A stretch of 64,000 bases of DNA from assembly GCA_958295825.1 (NCBI GenBank), contig OY282375.1, positions 729,489 through 793,488 on the forward strand, written 5' to 3'. The notes under the pieces were generated by a model. The model ran no database searches, had not been told where the DNA came from, and saw only the letters and a list, made by a program, of their open reading frames with translations. The DNA comes from an uncultured Candidatus Entotheonella sp. Lineage in GTDB: Bacteria > Tectomicrobia > Entotheonellia > Entotheonellales > Entotheonellaceae. Position numbers and translations under genes: made by a program. Below, one piece after another: positions 37,408-45,870 of the stretch. Numbering within the stretch: position 1 is the stretch's first letter; each line of letters begins with the position of its first letter.

Positions 37408-37806
37408 CTAGGCAACCTTGATCTCGATCTGACGGGCGACCGTCGCCTTGGCTTTGGGGATACGGAGTTGCAGGACACCGTTCTTGAGCTCGGCGTCGAC
37501 CTGATCCGTATCGAGCGCGTTATTGAGCTTGAACTGGCGGAATACCGAGGCCAGTTGAAACTCCTGATAGCGCGCTTTGCCAGGAAGCTTCTGAGGCCCG
37601 TGCCCCTTGATGGTGAGAACGTTGTGGGTCACGCTCACCTCGAGGTTGTCCCGCGACACGCCCGGAAGGTCAGCCACGAGGGCCAAGCCGTCCGCCGTTT
37701 CGTAGATGTCGACCGGCGGCGACATATAATGCTCGGGATGGCCATTCGCCGGCGCCGCAGGCGTTGCCTTGGGGGGTTCCGCAACTGCAACATTGTGCTC
37801 GCTCAT
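37408..37806 (-). CDS. Small heat-shock protein Hsp20 (second of pair)
   Basis: 132 residues of alpha-crystallin domain: PPVDIYETADGLALVADLPGVSRDNLEVSV, NVLTIKGHG, and the C-terminal GVLQLRIPKAKA with an IxI-like end (IEIKV). An N-terminal Ala/Pro-rich arm is present. It lies 54 bases after the other Hsp20 gene, and both are behind a sigma-54-type promoter. ATP-independent holdase chaperone. Confidence 0.95.
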   Translation of the reverse strand: MSEHNVAVAEPPKATPAAPANGHPEHYMSPPVDIYETADGLALVADLPGVSRDNLEVSVTHNVLTIKGHGPQKLPGKARYQEFQLASVFRQFKLNNALDTDQVDAELKNGVLQLRIPKAKATVARQIEIKVA

Positions 37807-37860
37807 GCTCTATTTCCTCCTTGGTTGATTTTGCTCCTGAGCCGCTGTTTCTTCACACCA

Positions 37861-38313
37861 CTACGCCGTCTGGATGCTGACCTGCCTGGGCGTATCCTGG
37901 CCCAATTTGGGCAGCGTCACCCTGAGCATGCCGTCCGCGTACTCGGCGCTCACCCTGTCCGTATCCACCTCCATCGGCAGGGTGAACCGGCGCTCGAAGC
38001 GGCCCTCCGAACGCTCCTTGCGGTGAAACACCTTCGGTTCGGCGTCCGTATCCGCATGCAGGGGCCGTTTCTCGCCCGCCAGTGTCAGGGTACGCCGGAC
38101 TACGGACAGATTCAGAGTCTCGGGAGCCACGCCGGGCACCATGGCCTCGACGTACAGAGCCTCCGGGCCCTCGTGCAGCCGGGTCGACGGGTAACTGCCG
38201 AACGCATGATCCACCAAGCCCGCCACCGGCGCCGTGAATCGGAGGCCGGTGAAGGCTTTGTCCATCTCGTGCCACAGGGTCTCGATGTCGTTCCACACCG
38301 GACTTTTTATCAT
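37861..38313 (-). CDS. Small heat-shock protein Hsp20 (first of pair)
   Basis: 150 residues starting MIKSPVWNDIETLWHEMDKAF. The alpha-crystallin domain shows VEAMVPGVAPETLNLSVVRRTLTLAGEK, and the end is GMLRVTLPKLGQDTPRQVSI. The ATG at 38313 follows an AAGGA site; a longer frame upstream would cover the promoter. First gene of the hsp20 pair. The two proteins differ strongly, suggesting mixed oligomers. Confidence 0.94.
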   Translation of the reverse strand: MIKSPVWNDIETLWHEMDKAFTGLRFTAPVAGLVDHAFGSYPSTRLHEGPEALYVEAMVPGVAPETLNLSVVRRTLTLAGEKRPLHADTDAEPKVFHRKERSEGRFERRFTLPMEVDTDRVSAEYADGMLRVTLPKLGQDTPRQVSIQTA

Positions 38314-38390
38314 CGTCGTATTCCTTCTCCAGAAAGGGGATGGTTTACGTCGGGGCGCCCCCTGGCGTCCCGACCACGGCCCTAAACAGG

Positions 38391-38407
38391 AGCAATCTCT
38401 GTGCCAA
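38391..38407 (-). promoter_or_regulatory. Sigma-54 (-24/-12) promoter of the hsp20 pair
   Basis: TTGGCACAGAGATTGCT on the minus strand matches the sigma-54 consensus YTGGCACG-N4-TTGCW with one mismatch and keeps the required GG-N10-GC spacing. It stands 78 bases before the hsp20 start. No sigma-32 or CIRCE element is visible. Confidence 0.65.
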
Positions 38408-38638
38408 AGTCGAGAACGGCTTGATTTTTCGGCAGACCACGAGGCGTTTCGGATGCTTCGCCCCAGGCATCGGACGACCGGGTGCAACGGCGTGCGACGT
38501 TGCAGGCGTCATGCGACAAAGTGGTGCCCGGACGGGTTGGCGCCCCTGAGTGATAGGATGGACCGGATTTGCGTCGTGGAGAATGATCCGAAATTTTCCC
38601 GATAGACACCAAACTGGACATCAGAGGAGCGTCAACCC

Positions 38639-39454
38639 ATGGATTTACGAGATAAAGTTGCCGTCGTGACCGGCGGCGCCCGTGGCATCGGCCTTGGCAT
38701 CGCCCACGCCTTGGCGCGTCAGGGCGTGCACGTCGCCGTGGCCGATCTGTACACGCCCAGCCACGGCACGGCGGGATACGCCTTCGCCGCCGAGCGCGAC
38801 GTCATGCAGGCCGTGGAAGGTCTGGAGGCTCACGGCAGCCGCGCCATCGGCGTGCCCGTGGACGTGACCGACATGGCTCAGGTGGAGGCGATGGCGGCAA
38901 CCGTCACGCAGCGGCTCGGCCCCATCGACATCCTTTGCAACAACGCCGGGGTCATCGACACCGGGCTCGTCGTTGAAACTACCGAAGCGCAGTGGGACGC
39001 CATGATGAACGTCAACGTCAAAGGCGTCTTCTTGGGCTGCAAGGCGGTGCTTCCCGGCATGATCGAGCGGCGCCAGGGGCGCATCATCAACACCGCCTCC
39101 ATTGCCGGCAAGCGCGGTAACGCCCGCCTGTCGGCCTACTGCGCCTCCAAGTTCGCCGTCGTCGGCTTCACGCAGTCCCTGGCGCACGAGGCGGCGCCGC
39201 ACAACGTCACCGTCAATGCGGTCTGCCCCGGCATTCTCGGCACCGCCATGTGGCTCGACATCCTGCTGCCGCAACGCGTCGAGCAGCTAGGGGAGGACCG
39301 CGACGCCGCTTTCGAGGAATACGCCAAGTCCCTCATGCCGCTGGGCCGTCCGCAAACCCCCGACGACATCGGTGAGGCGGTTGTTTACCTGGCCCAGGCC
39401 GACAACGTGACGGGCATTGCGCTCAACGTCGCCGGCGGACTGAATATGCATTAG
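38639..39454 (+). CDS. SDR family NAD(P)-dependent oxidoreductase
   Basis: 271 residues of classical short-chain dehydrogenase: TGGARGIGLGIA cofactor loop, NNAGVID, catalytic Ser in NTASIAG and YCASK (Tyr, Lys). The insert around residue 40 (PSHGTAGYAFAAERD) is longer than usual. Preceded by GAGGAG. Substrate unknown. It lies next to the SMP-30-like gene and may share a pathway. Confidence 0.92.
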   Translation: MDLRDKVAVVTGGARGIGLGIAHALARQGVHVAVADLYTPSHGTAGYAFAAERDVMQAVEGLEAHGSRAIGVPVDVTDMAQVEAMAATVTQRLGPIDILCNNAGVIDTGLVVETTEAQWDAMMNVNVKGVFLGCKAVLPGMIERRQGRIINTASIAGKRGNARLSAYCASKFAVVGFTQSLAHEAAPHNVTVNAVCPGILGTAMWLDILLPQRVEQLGEDRDAAFEEYAKSLMPLGRPQTPDDIGEAVVYLAQADNVTGIALNVAGGLNMH

Positions 39455-39553
39455 AATTGACACTCGCCTCCATTCTGGGAGCGACCTGCAGCACCGCGGT
39501 TCTCACCGCGCTACAGGCTTCCAAATCTTGACTACAGGAGAAGGGAGAGAACG

Positions 39554-40633
39554 ATGAAGACCTCACGGCCTATCCGCTGGGGCGTCGCACTGCTGGGCGC
39601 GCTGCTCATGGTTTCCACCGCCTACGCCGATGACCCGGGCTTTCCGGCGCCATCCGGCGATCCCTCACTCGTATCGCCCGACGCCCGTCTGGATCGCATC
39701 TTCGACGGCGCCTGCATGCTCACCGAGGGCGTGGCCGCTGGTCACGACGGCATGATCTATTTCAGCGACATTACCTTCACGGCCTTCTGCAAGGACCCGT
39801 CGGGCCAGTACCTGCAGGCCGGCAACATCTGGAAGTTCGATCCGAGCACCGGTGAGACCTCGATCTTCCGCAGCCCGTCGGGCATGTCGAACGGCATTAA
39901 GTTCGACCGCGACGGCAACATGATCGCCGCCCTGGGCGCCGATTACGGCGGCCGCATGCTCATCAAGACCGACATGCCGACCGGCAAGACCTACATCCTG
40001 TCCGGCCGTTACGACGGCCGGCCCTACAACGCGCTCAACGACATCACCATTGATGAAAAAGGGCGCATCTATTTCACCGATCCGCGCTACCTGGGCCACG
40101 AGCCGATCTTCCAGGACGGCTACGCCGCCTACCGGCTCGACACGGACGGCAGCGTGACGCGCGTGGCGGCCAATTGCGCCAAGTGCAACGGCATCCTCAT
40201 TTCCCCGGACCAGAAGACGATGTACATCGTCAGCAACGACAACGGCTGGTTCGAATTCCAGAACCTCAAGGAGGGCGAAAGCCCCGTGGTAGGCCCGCAC
40301 CTGCTGCAGGCTTATGACGTGGACGACGACGGCAACCTGAGCAACCGGCGCGTGCTGATCGACTACGGCAAGCTCGACCCGCCGTGTAGCGGCCCCGACG
40401 GCATGGTGGCCGACGTGGACGGCAACGTCTGGTTGGCGTCGCGTTGCGAATGGCGCGCCGGCGTGCAGGTCCTTGATCCGCAAGGCAACGAATTGGCTTT
40501 CATCTCGACGGGCGAAGAATTGCCCACCAACGTCGGCTTTGGCCGCGGCGAGGACGCCAATCTGCTGTACGTGACCTCGGGCAAGAGCCTGTACCGCATC
40601 CGCGTCGGTAAGGAAGGTTATCAATTGCCGTAA
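39554..40633 (+). CDS. Secreted SMP-30/gluconolactonase-like protein
   Basis: 359 residues: signal peptide (GVALLGALLMVSTAYA) and a six-bladed propeller with SMP-30 features: EGVAAGHDGMIYFSD, SNGIKFDRDGNMIAA, ALNDITIDEKGRIYFTDPRYL and PDGMVADVDGNVWLASR. These hold Glu, Asn and Asp metal ligands of lactonases. Periplasmic. It could hydrolyse a lactone formed by the neighbouring dehydrogenases; this is inference. Confidence 0.88.
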   Translation: MKTSRPIRWGVALLGALLMVSTAYADDPGFPAPSGDPSLVSPDARLDRIFDGACMLTEGVAAGHDGMIYFSDITFTAFCKDPSGQYLQAGNIWKFDPSTGETSIFRSPSGMSNGIKFDRDGNMIAALGADYGGRMLIKTDMPTGKTYILSGRYDGRPYNALNDITIDEKGRIYFTDPRYLGHEPIFQDGYAAYRLDTDGSVTRVAANCAKCNGILISPDQKTMYIVSNDNGWFEFQNLKEGESPVVGPHLLQAYDVDDDGNLSNRRVLIDYGKLDPPCSGPDGMVADVDGNVWLASRCEWRAGVQVLDPQGNELAFISTGEELPTNVGFGRGEDANLLYVTSGKSLYRIRVGKEGYQLP

Positions 40634-40658
40634 ACCTGCCTGTATAGATGGCAGCATC

Positions 40659-40696
40659 GCCGGGGGCTCGCACGGGCCTCCGGCCCCCCGCTTTTG
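40659..40696 (+). terminator. Terminator after the SMP-30-like gene
   Basis: A G-run arm (CGGGGGC, 40661-40667) pairs with GCCCCCCG (40683-40690) with one bulge, followed by CTTTTGTTGTT. It is a plausible Rho-independent terminator. Confidence 0.6.
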
Positions 40697-40852
40697 TTGT
40701 TCCCATCCAGTGTCCCCAAGCCCCTGGCGCTACGATTCGCTCCAATCCAGCGTGATATACTTCGCCGATCAAATGGGTCGGATGGACCGCAGACGCAATC
40801 CGACAGCGGAAGCCTGTATGGCGCGGTGGCATGACAAGAAGGAACAGACGTT

Positions 40853-41635
40853 ATGGATCTCGGATTAGAAGGGAAGGTGGCGATCATTACCGGCGGCAGC
40901 GAGGGCATCGGCAGGGCCTCCGCCGTTCGGCTGTGTGAGGAAGGCGCCCACGTGGCCATCTGCGCGCGGCGCCCGGAGGTGCTGCAGGAAGCCGCCGACA
41001 TGATCAAGGCGCAAACCGGCGTTGAGGTGCTGGCCGTGCCGACGGACGTTTGCAGCGATGCAGAGGTCGACAACCTCATCAACCAAACCGTCGAGCGCTA
41101 CGGCGGCATCGACATTCTGGTGAACAACGCCGGCGGCTCGCGCGCCAAAGGGTTCCTCGAGGCGGACGACGACCTGTGGCGCGAGGACCTCGAAATCAAG
41201 CTGTTCGGCACCATCCGCTGTTCCAAAGCCGTCATTCCGTTCATGCGCCAGCGCGGCGGCGGACGCATCATCAACATGACAACGGTCGGCGGCAAAGCCC
41301 CTGGCCAGAAGGCCCTTCCCACCTCCGTCAGCCGCGCTGCCGGAATCAACCTCACCAAATCCATGGCCACCGAGTACGCCCCGGAAAACATCCTGGTGAA
41401 CACGATCTGCCTGGGCATTCTGAAAAGCGCGCAATGGGAACGACGCCACCAGCTTGAAGCGCCGGAGCTATCCCTGGAGGCCTATTACGAGCAGGTTGGC
41501 AAGCGCACCCCGGTCGGCCGCATCGGGGAGGCGGAGGACGTCGCCGACTTGGTGGCGTTCCTGGCCTCAGCCCGCGCCGCGTTCATCACCGGCACGGCGG
41601 TCAATATCGATGGGGGAGCGGGCGCGGTGGTTTAG
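40853..41635 (+). CDS. SDR family protein with atypical catalytic site
   Basis: 260 residues with a normal cofactor loop (TGGSEGIGRA) and NNAGGS. Where SDRs have Tyr-x-x-x-Lys this protein reads LPTSVSRAAG, so Thr or another residue replaces Tyr and Arg replaces Lys. The rest of the fold (GGRIINMTTVGG, FITGTAVNIDGGAG) is intact. Either a different mechanism or a binding function is likely. It starts a cluster with the membrane subtilase 23 bases downstream. Confidence 0.88.
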   Translation: MDLGLEGKVAIITGGSEGIGRASAVRLCEEGAHVAICARRPEVLQEAADMIKAQTGVEVLAVPTDVCSDAEVDNLINQTVERYGGIDILVNNAGGSRAKGFLEADDDLWREDLEIKLFGTIRCSKAVIPFMRQRGGGRIINMTTVGGKAPGQKALPTSVSRAAGINLTKSMATEYAPENILVNTICLGILKSAQWERRHQLEAPELSLEAYYEQVGKRTPVGRIGEAEDVADLVAFLASARAAFITGTAVNIDGGAGAVV

Positions 41636-41658
41636 CCTGCCCGGCGCCGCATGCAAGC

Positions 41659-42945
41659 ATGACTGAGGCGGACTTCCCTTACAAACGGCACCGGCGGACG
41701 GTCATCTACGGCGCCGTGATTGCCGCCGGCTGGCTCGCCCTCACGGGGCTCTTCGGGATACCGAGGTCGCCGCCCGCGCCGAGCGATGAAGACGCGCCGG
41801 CCAGCGCAGCGTCCACGCGCCAGCAGGTGGTTATCTTCGTGGTGGACACACAGGACGCCTTCGACACGCATGGGGCGCAGGTGCGCAGTGTCATCCAACG
41901 GCAATGCCCCCGCTGCACGACCCAACCGATCAACCTGCACGGCGACCTCAGCTCGCGCAACATCGTACAGGCGCTGCTGCATATCGATGATCTCAGCCGC
42001 CAGTACGACGCCACAACGACACGCCTGGTCAACGTCAGCCTGGGCAGTTATGCCTACGACGAGATCTTGCACACGCAGGTGCGTCGGTTGCGGGACGCCG
42101 GTCTGATCTTCATCGCCGCCGCGGGCAACGATGACCGGGACGATCCCTTCTACCCGGCAGCCCTGCCAGAAGTGATCGGTGTCTGTTCGAGCACGCGGCA
42201 CAGCCGGGAAAAAACTGTCTATTCCAACTACGGCACTTGGGTCAGCCTGTGCGCGCCGGGTTGGCAGTTCGTCAGAAGCCCGTTGCAGATAGGTATGGCC
42301 AGCGGCACCTCGTTTGCCAGTCCGATGGTAGCCGGGGTGCTCGGACAACTCCTCCTGGACACGCCCTGCGCAACGCCCCGGACCGGCCTGAAGGCCCTCA
42401 CTCGCACGGCGGCTCCGGTCACTGGCGCAAGCCGGAGCCTCGGCGCGGGCATCCTCGATCCCGACGCGGCCGAACATTACATGAAAACGCTCCACGCCTG
42501 CGACGCGACCGACGAACCCCGCCAGCGATTCATCGCCGGGATGCGGCGTTTTGGCGCCAGCCTCGCCACCTATGCGGGGCTCATTATCTATTTCTTCGTG
42601 TCGGTCTTCGCCGTGCCGTTTCTGCTGGCCTACACGATCGAACGCGGCCAGCGCCGCATCGCGCGGCGTCAGCACGAGGCCGTGCAGCTGGCCTATGAGG
42701 GTTCGAGTGAGCACCGCCGGGGACGACTGCTGGCGCTGCGGCAGCGTTTTGAGCAAAAGGGCAGGGTACGGCGGCGCGACCACCCGGAGTTGATGGCCCT
42801 GCTCCAAGCGCTGTCTCAATACGGGGAGCCGTGTTGGTGGTGCGACCGTCCGGCAACGGAACCGGTGCTGGCAGGAAATTTCCTGGAAGCAGGGCCCCTG
42901 TGCCAGCGGTGCGGTCTGGACGTGCTCAGTCGTGATGACGGATAA
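41659..42945 (+). CDS. Membrane-anchored compact subtilisin-like protease with C-terminal zinc ribbon
   Basis: 428 residues. One hydrophobic helix near residues 14-34, an S8-type domain, a second helix at about 300-325, and a basic cytoplasmic tail ending in a CWWC...CQRC zinc ribbon. Triad candidates: Asp63 in VVDTQ, His71 in THGAQV, Ser218 in GMASGTSFASPMVAGV, with oxyanion Asn157 in AAAGND. Asp and His are only eight residues apart, much closer than in typical subtilases, so the segment between them is shortened. The catalytic domain would face the periplasm and the ribbon the cytoplasm. This suits signalling across the membrane, but no substrate is known. Confidence 0.8.
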   Translation: MTEADFPYKRHRRTVIYGAVIAAGWLALTGLFGIPRSPPAPSDEDAPASAASTRQQVVIFVVDTQDAFDTHGAQVRSVIQRQCPRCTTQPINLHGDLSSRNIVQALLHIDDLSRQYDATTTRLVNVSLGSYAYDEILHTQVRRLRDAGLIFIAAAGNDDRDDPFYPAALPEVIGVCSSTRHSREKTVYSNYGTWVSLCAPGWQFVRSPLQIGMASGTSFASPMVAGVLGQLLLDTPCATPRTGLKALTRTAAPVTGASRSLGAGILDPDAAEHYMKTLHACDATDEPRQRFIAGMRRFGASLATYAGLIIYFFVSVFAVPFLLAYTIERGQRRIARRQHEAVQLAYEGSSEHRRGRLLALRQRFEQKGRVRRRDHPELMALLQALSQYGEPCWWCDRPATEPVLAGNFLEAGPLCQRCGLDVLSRDDG

Positions 42946-42976
42946 GACGCCAATCCGGTTACAAGGGGAAGGGTAG

Positions 42977-43657
42977 ATGGGCGGAGATGACGCACGGCGC
43001 TTATGGCTCAGCCAGCGGCTTTCCGCGCCTGTGTCATTGGTGTGGACCGACAATCGCTCCGTGATGATATCGGTCAAAGGTAACGCGGTCGCCGGGTATC
43101 ACCTGCGGGTACAGCAGCTGTTTCGCCAAGCGCCTGAAGCGGTGTGGGGGGCCTTGGTCGACCATGTCCGAGGAACGGACGCCGAAGCATCGGCCATCCT
43201 CCGGCAATACGTGCGACGCCACCAGCACCTGCTGAAACCCCGGCGCCCACGCCGCGCCCACACCCGAACGCTTCAACCCGGAGGGCGGTATTTCGACCTT
43301 GAGGCCATTTACCAAGCCTTGAACCGCGACTATTTTGGCAACCAAGTGCAGGCACGCATTACCTGGGGCCGCCAACCGCCGAGGCGCCCGCGCCGGTCGA
43401 TACGCTTCGGGGCTTACCATTCCGGGGAGCGGCTGATCCGTATCAACCCCCTGTTGGACCAAGCGTTCGTGCCGCGATACGTGGTCGAGAACGTCGTGTT
43501 CCACGAAATGCTGCACCAGATCAACCCACCGCAACGCATCAACGATCGCTGGTCGATTCACACCCCGGCGTTTCGTCGCGCAGAGCGCCGATTCCCGCAC
43601 TTTGAGCAAGCCGAAGCCTGGCAGCGCCGGCACGTGGCGCGCCTGCTTCAGGGCTGA
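42977..43657 (+). CDS. SprT-like putative zinc metalloprotease
   Basis: 226 residues. VFHEMLHQ is a HExxH zinc site and a third ligand may be the His in IHTPAFRRAE about 20 residues on, as in SprT/WLM-type proteins. Residues 60-100 are rich in Arg and may bind nucleic acid. It starts 31 bases after the membrane subtilase, so the two proteases are likely coexpressed. Function unknown. Confidence 0.75.
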   Translation: MGGDDARRLWLSQRLSAPVSLVWTDNRSVMISVKGNAVAGYHLRVQQLFRQAPEAVWGALVDHVRGTDAEASAILRQYVRRHQHLLKPRRPRRAHTRTLQPGGRYFDLEAIYQALNRDYFGNQVQARITWGRQPPRRPRRSIRFGAYHSGERLIRINPLLDQAFVPRYVVENVVFHEMLHQINPPQRINDRWSIHTPAFRRAERRFPHFEQAEAWQRRHVARLLQG

Positions 43658-43689
43658 GAAGGCTGCCCGTCAACGGGATAACTGTCGGG

Positions 43690-44817
43690 TCAGGGCCTGT
43701 AGATCAGGGTATCGGGCTTGAATGCCAGCCACGCAAACGCGAAGTAATCGCCGTGTACGACCGGCTCCAATTGCGCGCCTGCCAGCGGACCGGCAACCGC
43801 CTTGCCCAGCACGTTCCAGGTGCTCCCCGTCTCGACGTCGGTGAATGGGTCCCCGGCTGCGGACAGGGTCAACGTACGACCGTCCGCTTGCGGAACGAAC
43901 ACCCCGGTGGCACCGGCGTCGCGTGCTGCCGCGATCCGGCCTGCGTCCAGCGCCGACGCGGTGCCGCGGCTGTACAACACCACGAGCCGCTGTCCGGCCA
44001 AGGTGTCGTCCACCACCCGCTTGTCGGCCAGCACCTGATAGGGATACGCCTTATCCACCTCACCGAGCGACACGGCGACGACCCGTTCCATCGGCGGCAG
44101 TCGGGGGTCATGCTCGCCATGGTAGAGGAAGGGCAGGCTGGCGATGTCGTCGTAGCCCGTATAGGGGTTGCGTCCGTAATCGCGCTGCAACCCTGCAGGC
44201 CGCGCCAGCACCAAGCCCTGCGGATACGTTTCCTTGAACGTAGCGTACGACACGATGCTCGCCGGCGCCGCTTCCAGGCGCTCTCCCGCCAGGGCGCCGA
44301 TGATCGCCTCGCCGGTGAGTTGCTGCCACCACGACTCGGTTTGCCGATCCCACATGATCAGGTCGCTGTGCCGCAGGCGGCCCGTGGTCCCGAAATCCAG
44401 CACCCGTGAGCCGAGTCGCCGCCTGAACGCCACGGCGCTGTTGCACAATGGGCAGAAGGTGACGGTGAGCGGCTCAGCGCCGACCGTGTCGTTGACAATC
44501 TCGTGCCAGATGAGGATTTGCAGCGGGTACGCCTTCGCTGCCTGACCATGGCTGACGGCGATAACCGGCTCTCGGTCCCCGAGCCAGACGTCCGCCTCGG
44601 CGGGGGCGACAAATGCAGGTTCATCAATAGGCGGAATGCCGTCGCGCGGCGGCCCGCCCGACATGATGTCGCCCAACGGCACCGTGTGGCGGCTGAAATC
44701 CGTGCGCCACGGCGCGTCTTTGACTGGAAATGGCGGCGTGTCCGCCGCGCCGCTCACGCCGGGCAGCGCGCCACCGCACAGACAAACAAACGCAAGCATG
44801 AACGCGGTCTCCCGCAT
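43690..44817 (-). CDS. Secreted DUF3179 protein
   Basis: 375 residues with signal peptide (FMLAFVCLCGGALPGVSGA). Recognisable DUF3179 features: RDGIPPIDEPAF, AYPLQILIWHEIVNDTVG, VTFCPLCNSAVAF (CPLC pair), TGRLRHSDLIMWDRQTESWWQQ, GEVDKAYPYQVL. The family is periplasmic and of unknown function; the CxxC may bind metal or be redox active. ATG 44817 gives a proper signal peptide; the frame to 44850 adds eleven residues. Confidence 0.88.
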   Translation of the reverse strand: MRETAFMLAFVCLCGGALPGVSGAADTPPFPVKDAPWRTDFSRHTVPLGDIMSGGPPRDGIPPIDEPAFVAPAEADVWLGDREPVIAVSHGQAAKAYPLQILIWHEIVNDTVGAEPLTVTFCPLCNSAVAFRRRLGSRVLDFGTTGRLRHSDLIMWDRQTESWWQQLTGEAIIGALAGERLEAAPASIVSYATFKETYPQGLVLARPAGLQRDYGRNPYTGYDDIASLPFLYHGEHDPRLPPMERVVAVSLGEVDKAYPYQVLADKRVVDDTLAGQRLVVLYSRGTASALDAGRIAAARDAGATGVFVPQADGRTLTLSAAGDPFTDVETGSTWNVLGKAVAGPLAGAQLEPVVHGDYFAFAWLAFKPDTLIYRP

Positions 44818-45070
44818 GATGCACCCCTGTTCCTTCACGCCTTTCCCCAAACCGCTCTACCGGAACCAACATGATATAAACGGTACTTCTTTCCGACCGG
44901 GGTTAACCCAATTTGAGGGGATTGGGCAAGGCAACTTTTCCGACGTGCAAGGTGTGGGCACGCTTGTTCCAGCGCAGGCCGTACGGCAATAGGTGGGATC
45001 AGCGACTGCGAACAAAGCACGCGGCGCGAAGCGAGACAGGCAACGACAGCAAGCCGTGCCTGATTTTCAA

Positions 45071-45144
45071 TACCCCCTAGAGGATTTGAACCTCTGACCC
45101 TCGGATTAGAAGTCCGATGCTCTATCCAACTGAGCTAAGGGGGC
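45071..45144 (-). tRNA. tRNA-Arg (TCT)
   Basis: 74 bases on the minus strand: acceptor GCCCCCT pairs with AGGGGGT (a G-T pair first), the D arm contains AGCTCAGTTGGATAGAGC, the anticodon loop CTTCTAA has TCT at 45108-45110, and the T arm is AGAGGTTCAAATCCTCT. Discriminator A; CCA is not encoded. TCT reads AGA and AGG arginine codons. Such genes are common integration sites, but no integrase or att repeat is seen here. Confidence 0.95.
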
Positions 45145-45206
45145 CATACAGAGCAGCCCTGAAACCCGGCAGGGCAAAGGCAGGGATTCTAGCATATCGC
45201 CTGGAG

Positions 45207-45854
45207 CTAGAGGCCAGTGACGTGTATGCCGCTGCCCTTGACTTTGTTGCGGATGTTGAGGCCGATGAGCAGGGCGGTGAGGCTTTCCACGACGCGGGCG
45301 TTGTACGCCAGACCGGCGTCAACCGGGTGCAGTCCCATCTGCTGCACCAGATCGATCACCGTTTGCCGCGCCCCGCGGTCGTTGCCACACACCAGCACGT
45401 CGCACTCGATCCTATGATCGAGGTGACGCAACTCGTGCGCCGCAACGTTTTGAAACGCGGCCACCACCTTCACGTCATCGCCCAGGAGGGCCTGCGCCTC
45501 CTCGGTCGCCGAACCGGCCGGGGGCATCAGCATCTTGCGGGGGTTCTCAGGGTCCAAAGGTACGCAGACGTCGATGAATACCTTACCTTTCAGATGCCCC
45601 TTGACCGACTCGATCGTGCTCTTGTGGGCCGAAAAGGGCACCGTGAGGGCCACGACCTCGGCGGCCGCAGCCGCTTCCGGGTTCGCCATCCCTTGGATCA
45701 AGGAGGCGCCCAATTCCTCGTTCAACTCGTCGGCCACCTGCGCGGCCTTGCTCTGCTGCCGGGAGCCGATGATGACCTGAATACCGGCCTTGGCCCACCG
45801 CAACGCCATTCCCGGGCCTTGCTCGCCCGTACCCCCCAAAATGCTTACGATCAC
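45207..45854 (-). CDS. npdG: F420-dependent NADP reductase
   Basis: Moves hydride between NADPH and coenzyme F420. 215 residues: N-terminal Rossmann motif VSILGGTGEQGPGMALRWAKAG, IIGSR for the NADP phosphate, and the C-terminal VDAGLAYNARVVESLTALLIGLN. GTG 45854 is chosen with AAAGGAG seven bases upstream; an earlier GTG at 45860 is too close to that site. It is the last gene of the cofD-cofC-cofE operon, so the cell both makes and reduces F420. Confidence 0.92.
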   Translation of the reverse strand: MIVSILGGTGEQGPGMALRWAKAGIQVIIGSRQQSKAAQVADELNEELGASLIQGMANPEAAAAAEVVALTVPFSAHKSTIESVKGHLKGKVFIDVCVPLDPENPRKMLMPPAGSATEEAQALLGDDVKVVAAFQNVAAHELRHLDHRIECDVLVCGNDRGARQTVIDLVQQMGLHPVDAGLAYNARVVESLTALLIGLNIRNKVKGSGIHVTGL

Positions 45855-45870
45855 GTGCACTCCTTTTCTC

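Noticed and set aside
41632..43077. 481-codon minus-strand frame
   Set aside because: Antisense to the membrane subtilase gene, whose S8 motifs and helices are clear.
45071..45144. tRNA-Arg as attachment site of an integrated island
   Set aside because: No integrase gene and no direct repeat of the tRNA 3' end found on either side in the window.
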